The notes under the pieces: generated by a model
The model's input: the letters and a program-made list of their open reading frames with translations, nothing else
The model's database searches: none
What the model was told of the DNA's origin: nothing
Program-made: the position numbers and the translations under genes
Shown here: in pieces, positions 53,659 to 64,000 of the stretch
How positions within the stretch are numbered: position 1 is the stretch's first letter
Layout: each line of letters opens with the position of its first letter
Assembly (NCBI GenBank): GCA_043228905.1
Contig: JBHGNT010000009.1
Span: 11,098,001 to 11,162,000, forward strand
Source of the DNA: Azolla caroliniana
Lineage: Eukaryota > Polypodiophyta
Reading direction: 5' to 3'
DNA: 64,000 nt

Positions 53659-55561
53659 TTTCGACTTACATACCGACAAGGGAAATCGGCAGCGATCGCA
53701 CTACGCCGAAGACTCCGAGAGAGCCGGAGAAGGGTCTGCCTTCGTGACGAGACACAAAGCAAACTCAATGAAACGAACCACCCCGAGATCGGACGAGGTG
53801 TGGTACGTAGACTCCGGCGCGTCAAACCACATGACGAGCCATAAGGAGTGGTTCTCGTACCTTGAAAAACCAATACAACCTGGAGTAGTCGCAACTGGAG
53901 ACGACACTCCGCATCCGATCGCGAATGTCGGAGAAGTTCCCCTTAGCCATGTCGGGCAAAAAGGGAAACTCATGAACGTGCTGCACGTTCCGACAATCAC
54001 GAAGAACTTGCTCTCGGTCGGACAGATCGTCGACCAAGGGATGGAGGTTCGGTTTACACACCTTGGGTGCTTCATTGAGGAAGAAGGCGGCGTGATTGCG
54101 CAAGGGCGCAGAGACGGGAGGATGTTCATCCTCGACTCCACTGCCGGCGGCACCGCAATGTTCGCAAAGGGACAAAAAGCCGAGTCGGACATCGACTTGT
54201 GGCACAAGCGGATAGGCCACGTCAACTACCAGCGGCTTCAAGATCTGCAATCGAAACAGGTAGTGTTCGGATTGCCCAAGTTTAGTGGCCGAAAGGCACA
54301 AATTTGTGAAGCCTGCCAGCTCAGGAAGCAACACCGACTTCCTTTCCCCAACGAGCGAAACCGGAGCCGGAACAAGCTCGAGCTTATACACTCCGATGTG
54401 TGGGGGCCGGCACAAAACGTTAGTCTTGGCGGGAGCCGATATTTCATCTCCTTCATCGATGACCACACGCGGCACACGTGGATCTACCTCATTGAGAGGA
54501 AGAGCGAAGTCTTCGACTGTTTCCGTGACCTCAAAGGGTTCGTGGAAACGGAAACGGGACGAAAGATCAAGTGCCTACGGTCAGATGGCGGAAAAGAGTA
54601 CTTTTCCGGTCAATTCAACGGTTATCTACAACAAATGGGAATTCGGCGCGAATTCAGTTGTAGATACACGCCGGAGCAGAACGGCGTGGTCGAGAGGAAG
54701 AATCGGTCAGTTGTGGAAGTGGCACGGGCAATGCTGGAGGAGAAGAGCTTGCCCAAGTTCTACTGGGCCGAGGCGGTAAGGACCGCGGTATACATCCAGA
54801 ACCGGATTGGAGACAAAGTGTCGGCACACGAGCTATATTTCGGAACGAAGCCGAACTTGCGACACTTGAGGGTGTTCGGTAGCATTGCGTATGTACATGT
54901 ACCAAAGGAGAAAAGGAGGAAGTTGGACGCAAAGGCCGAGAAATGCATCTTGGTCGGTTACTCGAACGAGCAGAAGGGTTATAAGTGCTATAACCCTCGC
55001 ACCAAACACGCGCGTGTTAGTCGCGACGTTGTGTTTGATGAGTCCACGTCCTGGTACCAGCCCCCGACTCCGAACCCCGACTCCAATCCGAGTTCTAACG
55101 ATGAGGTCAGCGAGGCCGAGCTGCCTCCGGATGAGCCCGAAATCAAGACCCGCGAAGAGAGTCCGATTTCGCTCCATTTAAGTGGACCGATTGGACGACT
55201 GAGTCGGTATGACCAATCCGATGAAGAGCCGGCGAGTAGTGGAGACTCGGTCATGCATTCCCCGCGCAGGAAGCCGAGGAGACGTCTTACGCGCAAAGAG
55301 AAAGGGAAGAAGAAGGTGTCGGATTCCAGCACGGATAGGAACGAGTCAGACCGACGCGAGTCCGACTACGAGGGAACCGGTGACGGGTCTTTAAAGGTGA
55401 AGACCGCGTCGACCGAGAAGGCCTCGACATCGGCTAATGTGAGATTATGCCGATCTACCCGCCAGAAGAATCCTGTTTTGCAGTTCGGATACAACGAGTA
55501 CATGGCGCATCATTATGCGTACATGACCCGTGTAGCGGAAGTGCGTGAGCCGGAGAGCTAA
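53659..55561 (+). pseudogene. Copia A2 protease, pre-integrase and integrase
   Basis: Open for about 634 codons. YVDSGASNHM (active Asp present), GCFIEEEGGVIAQGRRDG, LWHKRIGHVN and CEACQLRKQH; integrase with IHSDVWGP, RSDGGKEYFS and PEQNGVVERKN (D, D, E intact); then a Ser/Glu/Arg linker. It ends at TAA 55559-55561 where Copia A1 has TAC (Tyr). The shift from gag into this frame is caused by the deletion. Confidence 0.93.
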
Positions 55562-56626
55562 GCAGAAGTGGCTAAAGACGCGAATTGGCGTGCCGCGATG
55601 GAGGAAGAGATGCACGCATTGGCGGAGAACGAGACCTGGGACCTGGTTGACGCACCAACAGGGGTAAAACCGATCGGGTGTAGGTGGGTGTACAAGGTCA
55701 AGTACAACACCGATGGCTCCGTTAACCGGTACAAGGCTCGGCTAGTGGTAAAGGGCTACGCGCAGAAACACGGCATCAACTACGATGAGACGTTTGCGCC
55801 GGTCGCGAAAATGACAATCGTCCGTGTCTTGCTCACAATAGCTGTGGCGAAGGGGTGGTGGCACTTACATCAGATGGATGTAAAGAATGCGTTCCTGCAA
55901 GGTGACCTTGAGGAACAGGTGTACATGGTACAGCCCCCCAGATTTCACTCCGGAACGAACTCCTCGGCAGTATGCCGACTGAAGAAGTTCCTTTACAGAC
56001 TGAAGCAAGCCCCGCGTGCCTGGAACGCGAAGATCACGCAACAACTGCGTCGGATGGGCTTCGTCACAACAAAATCGGACTCTTCCCTGTTCATCCGGAA
56101 AGGTCGACTCGGACCGGTTAGTATTTTACTGTATGTTGATGACTTGGTCATCACCGGCGCCGACCTAGGTGAAATCGACCGCGTGAAGCTTCAGCTTGCA
56201 GCATCGTTCGACATGAAGGATCTGGGGGACCTTCACTACTTCCTCGGGATCGAAGTGATCCGTACCCCCGAAGGCATATTGATCAGCCAACGTCATTACG
56301 TGCTGGGTATGCTCTTCAAATTTGGGATGGCCGACTGTAAGTTCGTCTTGACTCCTCTAAACAGAACCGTCAAGCTTCGTCCCGATACGGGAAAGGTATG
56401 CGACTCGACGAGGTTCCGACAAATTGTTGGAAGCCTCATATACTTGACCATCACCCGACCCGACCTCAGTTATCCGGTCGGGGTGATCAGTCAGTTCATG
56501 GCGCGCCCTACCGAGGAGCACCTTCAGTGTGCGCAACGCGTACTGCGGTACGTAAGCAGCACTAAGGACCGCGGACTGCTATATCGGACCGGTGCAGTCA
56601 CGCAGTTAGTCGGCTACACCGATGCT
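55562..56626 (+). pseudogene. Copia A2 reverse transcriptase and RNase H start
   Basis: Same frame as the integrase part. WRAAMEEEMHALAENETWDL, HGINYDETFAPVAKMT, QMDVKNAFLQGDLEEQ, YVDDLVITGAD, LHYFLGIEVI, and RNase H ...VGYTDA. Compared with Copia A1 a single G is missing after GATGCT near 56625, shifting the frame; the old frame then reads through to 56794. Confidence 0.92.
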
Positions 56627-57621
56627 ATTGGGCTGGCAACGCCGCCGATCGCCGATCCACGTTTGGATACGCGTTCTCCCTCGGGAGTGCCGCGATCGCG
56701 TGGAGCAGTAAGAAGCAGCCGACAGTTGCACTGTCGAGCACCGAAGCTGAGTACCGAGGAGCGGTTGTCGCGACATGCAAAGCCATATGGTTGAAGCGGC
56801 TACTTACGGACCTGCAAGAGGAGGTGTCAGATCCGATGACGATCTACTGCAACAACCTCAACAGCATCCAGCTCACAAAAAACCCCGTTTTCCACGCACG
56901 GACCAAGCACATTGAGGTGCATTACCATTTCGTCCGTGAGCGTGTCCTTTCCGGTGAAGTCAAACTTCAGTACCTGCCGACGGATTGGCAGACTGCCGAC
57001 ATCTTCACTAAGCCTCTTGGTTTGGACAAGTTGCGGCAATTCTCCGGTGCGCTCGGGTTGCGTCACCTTGACGTGCCAAACTTGAGGGGGAGAACAGTCT
57101 CGAATGACCAAGCAAGGCAGCAGGAAAGGAGCGGAGACCGCGACACCGAGTTTGTTGACTCGGTTGTCGAGTTCGACTTCGGATCGGCTGAAGAAGCTGA
57201 GGGCAGACCCACGGAAAAGTTCGGAAGCGGACAGAAGGGGAGCAGCCGAAGGAAAGAGCCGAAGCCAACCACGCATGGGGAAGATGACGCCATCGAGGGC
57301 GAGAAGACCGAAGACGAGTTGGAGACACCAAACTCGGACGAGAGCGAAAACCGATCGGAGGTAGCCGAGTCGGTTCAGATGTTTGACTTAGATACGCTGA
57401 ATCAACCGAGGCCCAAGCGGAAGAAAAGGCAGCAAGAGAAGCGTCAACACCGCAACAGCAGAAGAGCTAATAAGGGCCACATGAGCAGACAAGCCGACCG
57501 GAAGGGTCGAAGCGCGCGGAGTCGAACAGGTCGAGGAGCGCGAGTGAAGCGTGAAGCCAGGAGGAACCAGAGATGTGAGCCCGAAGATCCCGAAGAGCCT
57601 CAAGTTGAGCTTGAGGGGGAG
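56627..57621 (+). pseudogene. Copia A2 RNase H C-terminus and long basic tail
   Basis: After the one-base deletion the RNase H sequence continues in another frame: STSGY-like block, then from 56791 [30 protein letters not shown] and [14 protein letters not shown]. Beyond [14 protein letters not shown] the frame stays open ~170 residues more, with [15 protein letters not shown]-like acidic parts, [17 protein letters not shown] and [15 protein letters not shown], ending ELEGEC at the polypurine tract. A tail of this length after RNase H is not usual for Copia. Confidence 0.85.
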
Positions 57622-58075
57622 TGTTGAGAGACAAGCTCAACATCGGCCGGATCGGCTGAAGAAGCCGAGGACCGGATCGGTTGGGACCGATCGGTTAGGC
57701 CGAGTGCGTAAACCGGTACGCAGACCGGTGCGTAGGTAGGGCCGGATCGGTGCGGAAACCGGGAGGCCGTTAAGAAAGATATTCCGTGAGGAATATATTT
57801 GGGAGTTAGTGTAGGAGCTCTCAATGAGCATTGAAGTACTGTCAGTACTTCTGTCAGTCCTTCTAGGACTTGTATAAAAGTGTTCATTGAACACACATAT
57901 GTATAGAGTGTGGTGAATAGAGATTGTTTTTTGTTGAATATAGTTCTTGTGTTCTCTCTCTCTCACTGACTCTATCTCTCCCGAGTATACTGCGTAAGCT
58001 CAAGCTCTCCATTAAACCTGAGTGTTCTTCCTTCTATTCGGTCTTCATACTTGCTTCCGCACACTACTTTCTACA
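57622..58075 (+). repeat. Copia A2 3' LTR
   Basis: 454 bp, ends TTTCTACA. It differs from the 5' LTR by about six substitutions, mostly transitions. It is ~50 bp longer than the Copia A1 LTRs because of an extra segment with GCAGACCGGTGCGTAGG. Confidence 0.97.
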
Positions 58076-58080
58076 GTACT

Positions 58081-58505
58081 TGTGGCAAAAATCTTCTTTA
58101 GATTTTCCCTGGCCTCCTTCGGTGTCTTTGCATTTCAAATATAGCCCACCATCTATTTGTGCACACAGGATGCAAGACAGTACAATACTCTACTTATTGC
58201 CTGCCCCTAGACCGGAAAATCCTTGTGTGTCGATTATGGCACTACTTTGTTTTCTCTGTGGATGTAATTCTAGTAGTCGTGCTTGAGCAGGTATTGGTGC
58301 ATCTTGTATTCCCAAGATGTGTAGGTACTTTTGTCCAACTTCTTTGTCCGAAGAGCACCACCCTCATAAAGGAGCATCTGACACTAACTAAACATAATAT
58401 TCCTAATATTATGTTTGGTCCTAACGGCTTTGTTGGCCTCTCTCGGCTGACTCGTCAGTCGACTTCTTCAGCTGATCTAGCCCATGTTGAGCTTGCCTCT
58501 CAACA
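58081..58505 (-). mobile_element. Copia B2 (right part): gag N-terminus and LTR remnant
   Basis: Continues Copia B2 gag on the minus strand (58370-58081) with many stops. The LTR remnant 58378-58505 ends GAGCTTGCCTCTCAACA; its first part is missing. It contains a 12-bp-arm palindrome AAACATAATATT / AATATTATGTTT at 58391-58417. Confidence 0.75.
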
Positions 58506-58630
58506 TACATGATACATGATACATAATGCATAATGCATAATGCATAATGCAATTTATACAATCCAAAATACACATTACACATTATACATATATGCGGCAT
58601 GAGAATTAGAAAGGGGATCGTTTGTAGGTG
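58506..58630. repeat. ATACATGA / ATAATGC simple repeat
   Basis: Short tandem words: two ACATGAT units and four CATAATG units (58506-58552), then AT-rich sequence with TACACATTACACATTATACAT. No gene. Confidence 0.7.
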
Positions 58631-59905
58631 GAGAAATGATGCATATGCCCGAATGTAGATGCCTATTGGTTGGAACCCACTTATCAGAGTTGTGGATGGG
58701 CTAATGATAGGACAAAAAACAAGCTTCAAATGGGCCAACTTAATCAATGCCCAAGGGAATGTGTTGGCTTATTGGAAGAGATTTCTATCTAATGATGTGG
58801 GCACTCAAAAGGCTAGAATATGGAGGATAAACAGGGGTAAAAGCATGCTAATGAGAATTACATATGCCATTGCATGCAACAGGAAAACCTTGGAAGATGA
58901 AGTTATAAGTCCCTCTGAAATTGAATGGATAAGACTTATAGATGGTGGAAATTATCTAATTGGAATTAAGGGAATGAAAGCAAGATCTAATGAGGCATGC
59001 TACTACAAAATAGAGCATGGAAATGGCCATATGTGAGCAACCAACCTATCAAACTGAAAGGCCGATTAGGTTGCTTGCAAAAAATGGAAAGGATATGATG
59101 GTTGACCCCAAGCCAAGTGAGATCAAACCGACGATAGTGTGTTGGCCGATAACAGGGCATTCAAATAAGCTATCATGGGACCCAACGATGTATTTCTAGA
59201 GAACTCAAGGACGAATTGATGGTGCCAAGTTGGTTCAATTTTTCAGGTACAACACGAAAATCGAGAGGCAAATTATTCTAGAATAAGAACACAAAGATAT
59301 TGCAACACATAAATATTGGATACAAGAGGGCATTAGTGAAAGGAGATTAGATAAATTCTAGAAAACGATACAGCATGACAGTGGTGACCACAAGATAATG
59401 ATTGTGCTTATTGTCGGTGTGGGCTAAAGGCCCCAATGTAGACCCTAGATGTAGTGCATGTGGACAGCTAGAAAGCATTTCCCATTTTCTATGGGAATGT
59501 CATGAGGCAACGGCTATATGGGGAAGGGCATTACGATTGCTATGCCATGCCTCTAACTCATTTACCCTCAAATGGGGACATGCTTGTTGGAACTGTCTTG
59601 ATGATGATGTGGAGGAATGTGATAGCACATGCAAAACAATGTACAGAGGGCAGAATGAAATTATTCGATTGATCACTGATAATAGGGCACCTACAATTAG
59701 TGCCGAGAAGCAGAAATTTGGAAATCTATGGATGTTGCTTGCACCCATTATCATATGGAGCATATTTTTAGCAAACAAACAGCCTCTAGCAGAATATATT
59801 AAGCTAATATGGAACACATTAATAACTACATTGAGGGCCCAATATGAGTGGATTGATGGAACATATGATGCTTCAAAACTAATGAGGGTGAATTTCAGAA
59901 AATGA
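58631..59905 (+). pseudogene. LINE ORF2 C-terminal region
   Basis: 58659-59036 is open with WNPLIRVVDGLMIGQKTSFKW and KARIWRINRGKSMLM, of the kind found after RT in plant LINEs. 59036-59400 has several stops. 59402-59905 is open for 167 codons with the zf-RVT motif CSACGQLESISHFLWEC and IWGRALRLLCH. One fragmentary element on the + strand; RT blocks are absent. Confidence 0.75.
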
Positions 59906-60190
59906 TGGTGTACTACACCGATGACTGCAAAAACTGGAATGGATATACATTGGCAGTACGTAGTACCCATATGGTTGTTCCCCCCTCCCATTAGATGAAA
60001 GAGGGGCATGAATGACATGAGACACATAGAGAACAAACATGCGGGCTATTGAGTGTAAGATAAATAAGTGATGTCACCCATATGGAAGTAGGTAATGACT
60101 ACCCGATAAAGGGACTAAAGTTGTGTACTGAATGACATTTTAACTAATGGAGTATATTCTTATTTGGTAAAAAAAAGAAAAAAAGAAGAA
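59906..60190. other. LINE 3' flank, no gene seen
   Basis: The sequence after the LINE ORF2 end has no recognisable gene and ends in an A-rich stretch (60168-60195), possibly the LINE poly(A) tail. Confidence 0.5.
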
Positions 60191-60516
60191 GAAAGAATTA
60201 TACACATTTAGTTCTCTAGCTATTTATAAAAATAACATAAATGGAAATGTTGACAAGTATGGCTATGGCGTCATATAAATATGTAAAGCTCAAAGAGAAA
60301 GCTCAACTCGAAAGGTTGAAACAAATAAACACCAATGCTAGCAATCAAGTTATGAAAGAATTATACACATTTAGTTCTCTAGTTATTTATAAAAATAACA
60401 TAAATGGAAATGTTGACAAGTATGGCTATGGAGTAATATAAATATGTAAACCTCAATGAGAAAGCTCAACTCGAAAGGTTGAAACAAATAAACACCAATG
60501 CTAACAATTAAGTTAT
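60191..60516. repeat. Tandem duplication, 2 x 163 bp
   Basis: 60191-60353 and 60354-60516 share almost every base (about ten differences by eye). Key phrase GAATTATACACATTTAGTTC at 60195 and 60358. No coding function recognised. Confidence 0.85.
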
Positions 60517-61264
60517 GTAAGCATAGCAAGATGCAAATCTCAAGTCAAACACTGAGATAACATTTATACCACTTGTTAGTTGTGTTTTAAAATTCATTGA
60601 TAGAGACACTTTGCTTTTGGTGCATCAGTTCTTACTTTATCGTCAATCCTTGACATGTGGGGTTTCTCTTTCCTGTAAATAATTCGAAAACCATAATATA
60701 TTCCTTGACATTTTGTTATTGTTGCATTCGATCATGCTTTGCATGTAGAGTTTCTCATTCTTTTCATTAACGTACAAGATACCATATTGTGCTTTAAAAT
60801 TATGCATAAAATGGAAGTCTACTAAAGTTGAGATTTCGTAAAGTTAGATTTGATTTTTCGTGGATAATGGGATCTCACAAGTGTAGGAACCCCTGGAATT
60901 TATAAAAAAAAATGATATGATGTACGTAAAAGAGATTCGCTACATTTTTCAAAATTGTAATATCTCACAAGCTTGCATACACTTTTGAATCAATTGCTCT
61001 CGATTGAATGTCGAAAATATTTTCAATTAATGAGTATAGCATTAATGGGTTCCAAAATGTTTATTAAAATAAGGGATTAAGAAAATGTTCCAAAGCCCTC
61101 TCAAATTTATATATGTACACATCATAGTTATTTTGCATACTTCTATTTACAACAACATTGAACATATCAATGCATAAGTATATGCAATTTGCTAAAATTT
61201 CCATCCTTCTCTCTTTCTTTATTTCTTTCTTTCTTTTTTTTGGTAAAATTGCACAATTATATTA
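60517..61264. other. AT-rich spacer without recognised features
   Basis: No open frame with a known domain. A TTTC-rich run is at 61206-61245. Nothing further can be supported. Confidence 0.6.
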
Positions 61265-61860
61265 ATTGGTCACTCATTGAAAGGGAATGTAACACCTAAT
61301 CTTCGACAATGTGACTTTTGCCACGAAGCGCAAGAGACTACCAAGCATGCCCTTTGGTCATGTTCCTTGGCTCAACAAGTATGGAATAAAGTTCTTTCGT
61401 TATTTTTAACAATCAATGTTGGTTGCTTATTTCCATGGGGGTCAGCAATGTGGGGGGGGAGTGTTACATCCCAGTTTGATGTTGTATGAGGCAAGCGATG
61501 TTCAAGAGGCGATGATGGTACATAATAGAAGCGTGATATTGGTCAGCCCCTTTCAACAACCTCGAAAGCAAGTGCGATTTGCCCAAATATGGAAAACAAT
61601 GACTACAATAACGTTATGGGCATTATGGAAATGTCGATGCAACCGATGTTATGATGCGACATATCAGTGTCTCTCAGATGTCTTGCGTGAGATATGGGAG
61701 AACTTGGTGGCAATAGTCCGCAGCTAGTATGACAACATGCAGGGTTCACCAGACATTGTGAACAAGAGAAAGAAGAAGCTCCTTCACTTATGGGAAAAGT
61801 TACCCCTATTCTTTGAGTCAACTCAATGGAACTATCAACTTCCTTGGACCCTTTCTTGAT
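61265..61860 (+). pseudogene. LINE zf-RVT C-terminal fragment
   Basis: The frame starting near 61277 encodes LRQCDFCHEAQETTKHALWSC followed by AQQVWNKVL, the typical zf-RVT end of LINE ORF2. A frame change occurs near 61445, after which 61416-61727 continues (AQIWKTMTTITLWALWKCRCN); another short open run reaches a stop near 61858. A truncated element, separate from the one at 58631. Confidence 0.75.
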
Positions 61861-62149
61861 TAACAATGAAGCATGGCAAAATGCAAAAAAATAAAATAAA
61901 AAATTACCTTTTACAAAGTTCTAGCTTTGGTCTTAGGATTATCGTATATCATTGTACATGAAAATTGTAAGCTTTTGGGGACATAAGCTTAAGTTGTAGC
62001 ATTCACATGTTTTTCTTAATACTAATGAGGAAAATCTTTGAACAAAAAAATAAAACCACTATTACAACTTGTAAGTCATCTTTACATATCTACATAGAGA
62101 GATACGTATTCATATCATTACAAACCATGAATATGTCTCTCAACATCCC
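61861..62149. other. AT-rich spacer between LINE fragments
   Basis: Low-GC sequence with A runs (61886-61905, 62043-62052). No gene seen. Confidence 0.55.
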
Positions 62150-63830
62150 ATACCTTTCTTATCAGACCAAATGACGAATGTGATGCCCAACTAACTTACA
62201 CTTGTCTCTCTTCGTGATTGAATATGCTTGACATCTCTAACAATGAAAATTCCCATAAAAGGAACCCTTTCAATCTCAGCATGTAACGATGTACTCCACT
62301 TTGTTCATAAAATATAAAAGCATTTCGCATATGTCAAATAAACCAAAGCCCATAATATCTCAAATAATCCAAAATAATCTGAAAAGAAGGTGAACGACCT
62401 CCTAATTCCACTTGTGCAAAAACCCATTTGAAAGGAGATTTTATCACTCTTGTCAAGGACATCCATATTGCATTAATAAATTTCTAAACCATCTTTGTAA
62501 TAGGACATGAAATAAATCGATGTCGACTGTGCTCTACGTCCACTGTACAAAAGAAACAGAAGCTACTAGCAATTTTTCTTTTGCATAAAGCATCTCCCAA
62601 TGGTAATCCACCAACCATAATCCTCCAAGTAAACACCTTGGCTCTAAATGACAAATGTGAACACCAACCCTTTTGGAGTACTATTTTACAACCAAATTGT
62701 TGGCCTATGAAAAGATCATACCTTAATTACCCTTTTTTCTAACCACATATGTTTCCCAATAATTGTATGATAAACCTCATTCGTTGAAATCATACTTAAG
62801 TTGTTCCCCCCACAAATGTCCAATCAAGATATAGAGAATCTTCATTCAAATGTGACACATGCCCTTGCAACATTAATAATCCTTGTAATGTATCCCAAAT
62901 GTGCCGATAATTGCGTGGAATTCCAAATGTTGTTGACCTAGCAGTATGAAAAGCCACCAACCTTCTTTGAGAAGTCAAAATTGCATCTTTTAGAGACACC
63001 AATCCTAATCGAGCCATTCGATTAAATTGATGTTGCAAATATTGTTTACTTTCCCAATCCAACAACCTTGATGTTGCCAAAATCTCTAGTTGTATAGAAT
63101 TTGCATGCTCTCTCTGTGATGGAGGATCCCACTTGACAAATTCTAACACATTCTGCCAGAAATGATAATAATTTATTAACAACCCAAGACATTGAACACT
63201 TCACTTGTCTTTTGGAATTGACTACATTCCACCAATGTGTTTATACTCTTACATTTCCAAACTTGATGCCAATTCTCTCAATAAAGAAAATCACCATTTC
63301 TATCCATGGTTGTGTGTTTGCATTCAATAATGTTGCTCCACCAAGCCGTTTTGGTGTACAAATATGATCCCATGCCAACAAAGAAATGTCATCTTTCCCT
63401 TTTTTCTTCCATAATAAGGAACCCATTGATAGGGTAACCTTTTGAACAACCTTCTTAGACCATGGCAACAATGGAAGCTAATAAGAAATCATGGGTATCA
63501 TAATGGATTGCACAACTTTAACCCTTATATGAAATGGCCATGACTAAGATCTCCAATAGATGAACTTATTTCAATCTTTCTCGACACCCAATCAACTAGT
63601 TTAACATGGGAAACTTCTACTCCAATAGGGTAACCCAAGTGTCGAAAAATTTCCCCATGATTAACAATCTTTCCTGACCATCCAAGCTCCAATATATTTT
63701 GCTCAGTACATGAAATAAGAATTGATTTATGCATATTAATCTTTAATCCTGCTGCATATATTTCCATCCTTCTCTCTATTCCCACTGTTGAGCAATGTTC
63801 ACATGGTAAGCAATATCCATTACAAGGCAA
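62150..63830 (-). pseudogene. LINE ORF2 (3' part of RT to zf-RVT), minus strand
   Basis: From the right: 63830-63525 has AGLKINMHKSILIS and FRHLGYPIGVEV, matching the RT thumb region of plant LINEs. 63471-63241 has LPWSKKVVQKVTLSMGSLLW and RLGGATLLNAN. 63182-62796 continues with HRLVAFHTARS-like sequence. A zf-RVT-like cluster (FCFFCTVDVEHSRH) lies near 62560-62490. Stops occur between the parts. The upstream RT core with the YADD box is absent, cut at about 63830 by AT-rich sequence. Confidence 0.75.
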
Positions 63831-64000
63831 TCATTGTTGTAAAATTCTTAGTGTAGAACACATGTAGAATACATATGCTAAGTATTCTATTTATTTTTTT
63901 AAATACTTAGAATATGTGTAGAAGACTTTAAATACGTAGATCACTTGTAAATATATTTGAAATACTTCTTCAAATTTAAAGTTTTTTTTTCAAAAAATAA
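63831..64000. other. AT-rich window end
   Basis: Repeats of TAGAATA / TACTTAGAATA-like words (63845-63965). No gene seen. Confidence 0.5.

Larger units (their letters stand above)
52593..58075 (+). mobile_element. Copia A2, full-length Ty1/Copia retrotransposon with internal deletion
   Basis: 5483 bp; 454-bp LTRs at 52593-53046 and 57622-58075 that differ at about six positions; TSD GTACT; primer-binding site TGGTATCAGAGC at 53047-53058; polypurine tract GAGGGGGAG at about 57613-57621. Gag and pol are close to open. Defects: a deletion of the zinc-knuckle region near 53645, one TAA at 55559, and a one-base deletion near 56625. It is younger than Copia A1 by LTR similarity. Confidence 0.97.

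Overview
This window is a transposon-packed stretch of a land-plant nuclear genome containing one recognisable host gene. That gene, 7538-10320 on the + strand, is a five-exon cytosolic ribosomal protein S5 (uS7 family) with GT-AG introns and one GC-AG intron. Ahead of it lie a CT-rich leader and a telo-box. Nothing is organised in operons and no bacterial features are visible. The species cannot be fixed from the sequence. The dense nesting of Ty3/Gypsy, Ty1/Copia and LINE elements fits a large plant genome, perhaps a seed-free vascular plant or a gymnosperm, but that is a guess. Family names used here (Gypsy-1/2/3, Copia A/B/G/H, elements C/D/E/F) are local labels.

Layout. 1-4959: a decayed Gypsy-1 copy (- strand) abutting an E-type LTR end and carrying a truncated Gypsy-2 insertion (492-2568, flanked by TTATT). 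4960-7090: a decayed Copia H (- strand). 7091-7500: a tRNA-like repeat and microsatellites leading into RPS5. 10321-11780: downstream spacer. 11780-14340: LINE fragments, a 54-bp-arm hairpin and an E-type LTR. 14689-16500: Copia G gag and its LTR, split by LTR F. 16700-23090: element C1, split by the full-length Copia A1 (17001-22659, TSD AACAA). 23480-24455: a LINE with an L1-like ORF1. 24556-39243: a Gypsy-2 element fused in frame to a Copia pol, and itself split by a young full-length Gypsy-1 (25686-31445, TSD GTGGG). 39244-41850: Gypsy-3 (- strand) with a long odd open frame. 41851-51587: Copia B1 (- strand), split by a composite D/C2 insertion (44820-50915) that contains a solo LTR (45880-46635). 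51588-58505: Copia B2, split by full-length Copia A2 (52593-58075, TSD GTACT). 58630-63830: three LINE 3' parts and a tandem duplication.

How the parts relate. The nesting gives relative ages: the Gypsy-2/Copia chimera is older than the Gypsy-1 inside its gag, and Copia B2 is older than Copia A2. Gypsy-1 at 25686-31445 is the only element with apparently intact gag and pol. Its two genes overlap in the -1 frame, with a slippery heptamer and a hairpin positioned as for programmed frameshifting. The older elements mostly carry TAG/TGA nonsense and Asp-to-Asn changes, as expected from decay of methylated cytosines. The most noteworthy items are the Gypsy-1 frameshift signal, the in-frame Gypsy/Copia chimera, the Cys/His/Asp/Glu-rich Gypsy-3 frame, the decayed tandem duplication of the RPS5 intron 3/exon 4 boundary, the fold-back LINE hairpin, and LTR motifs shared by otherwise different families.
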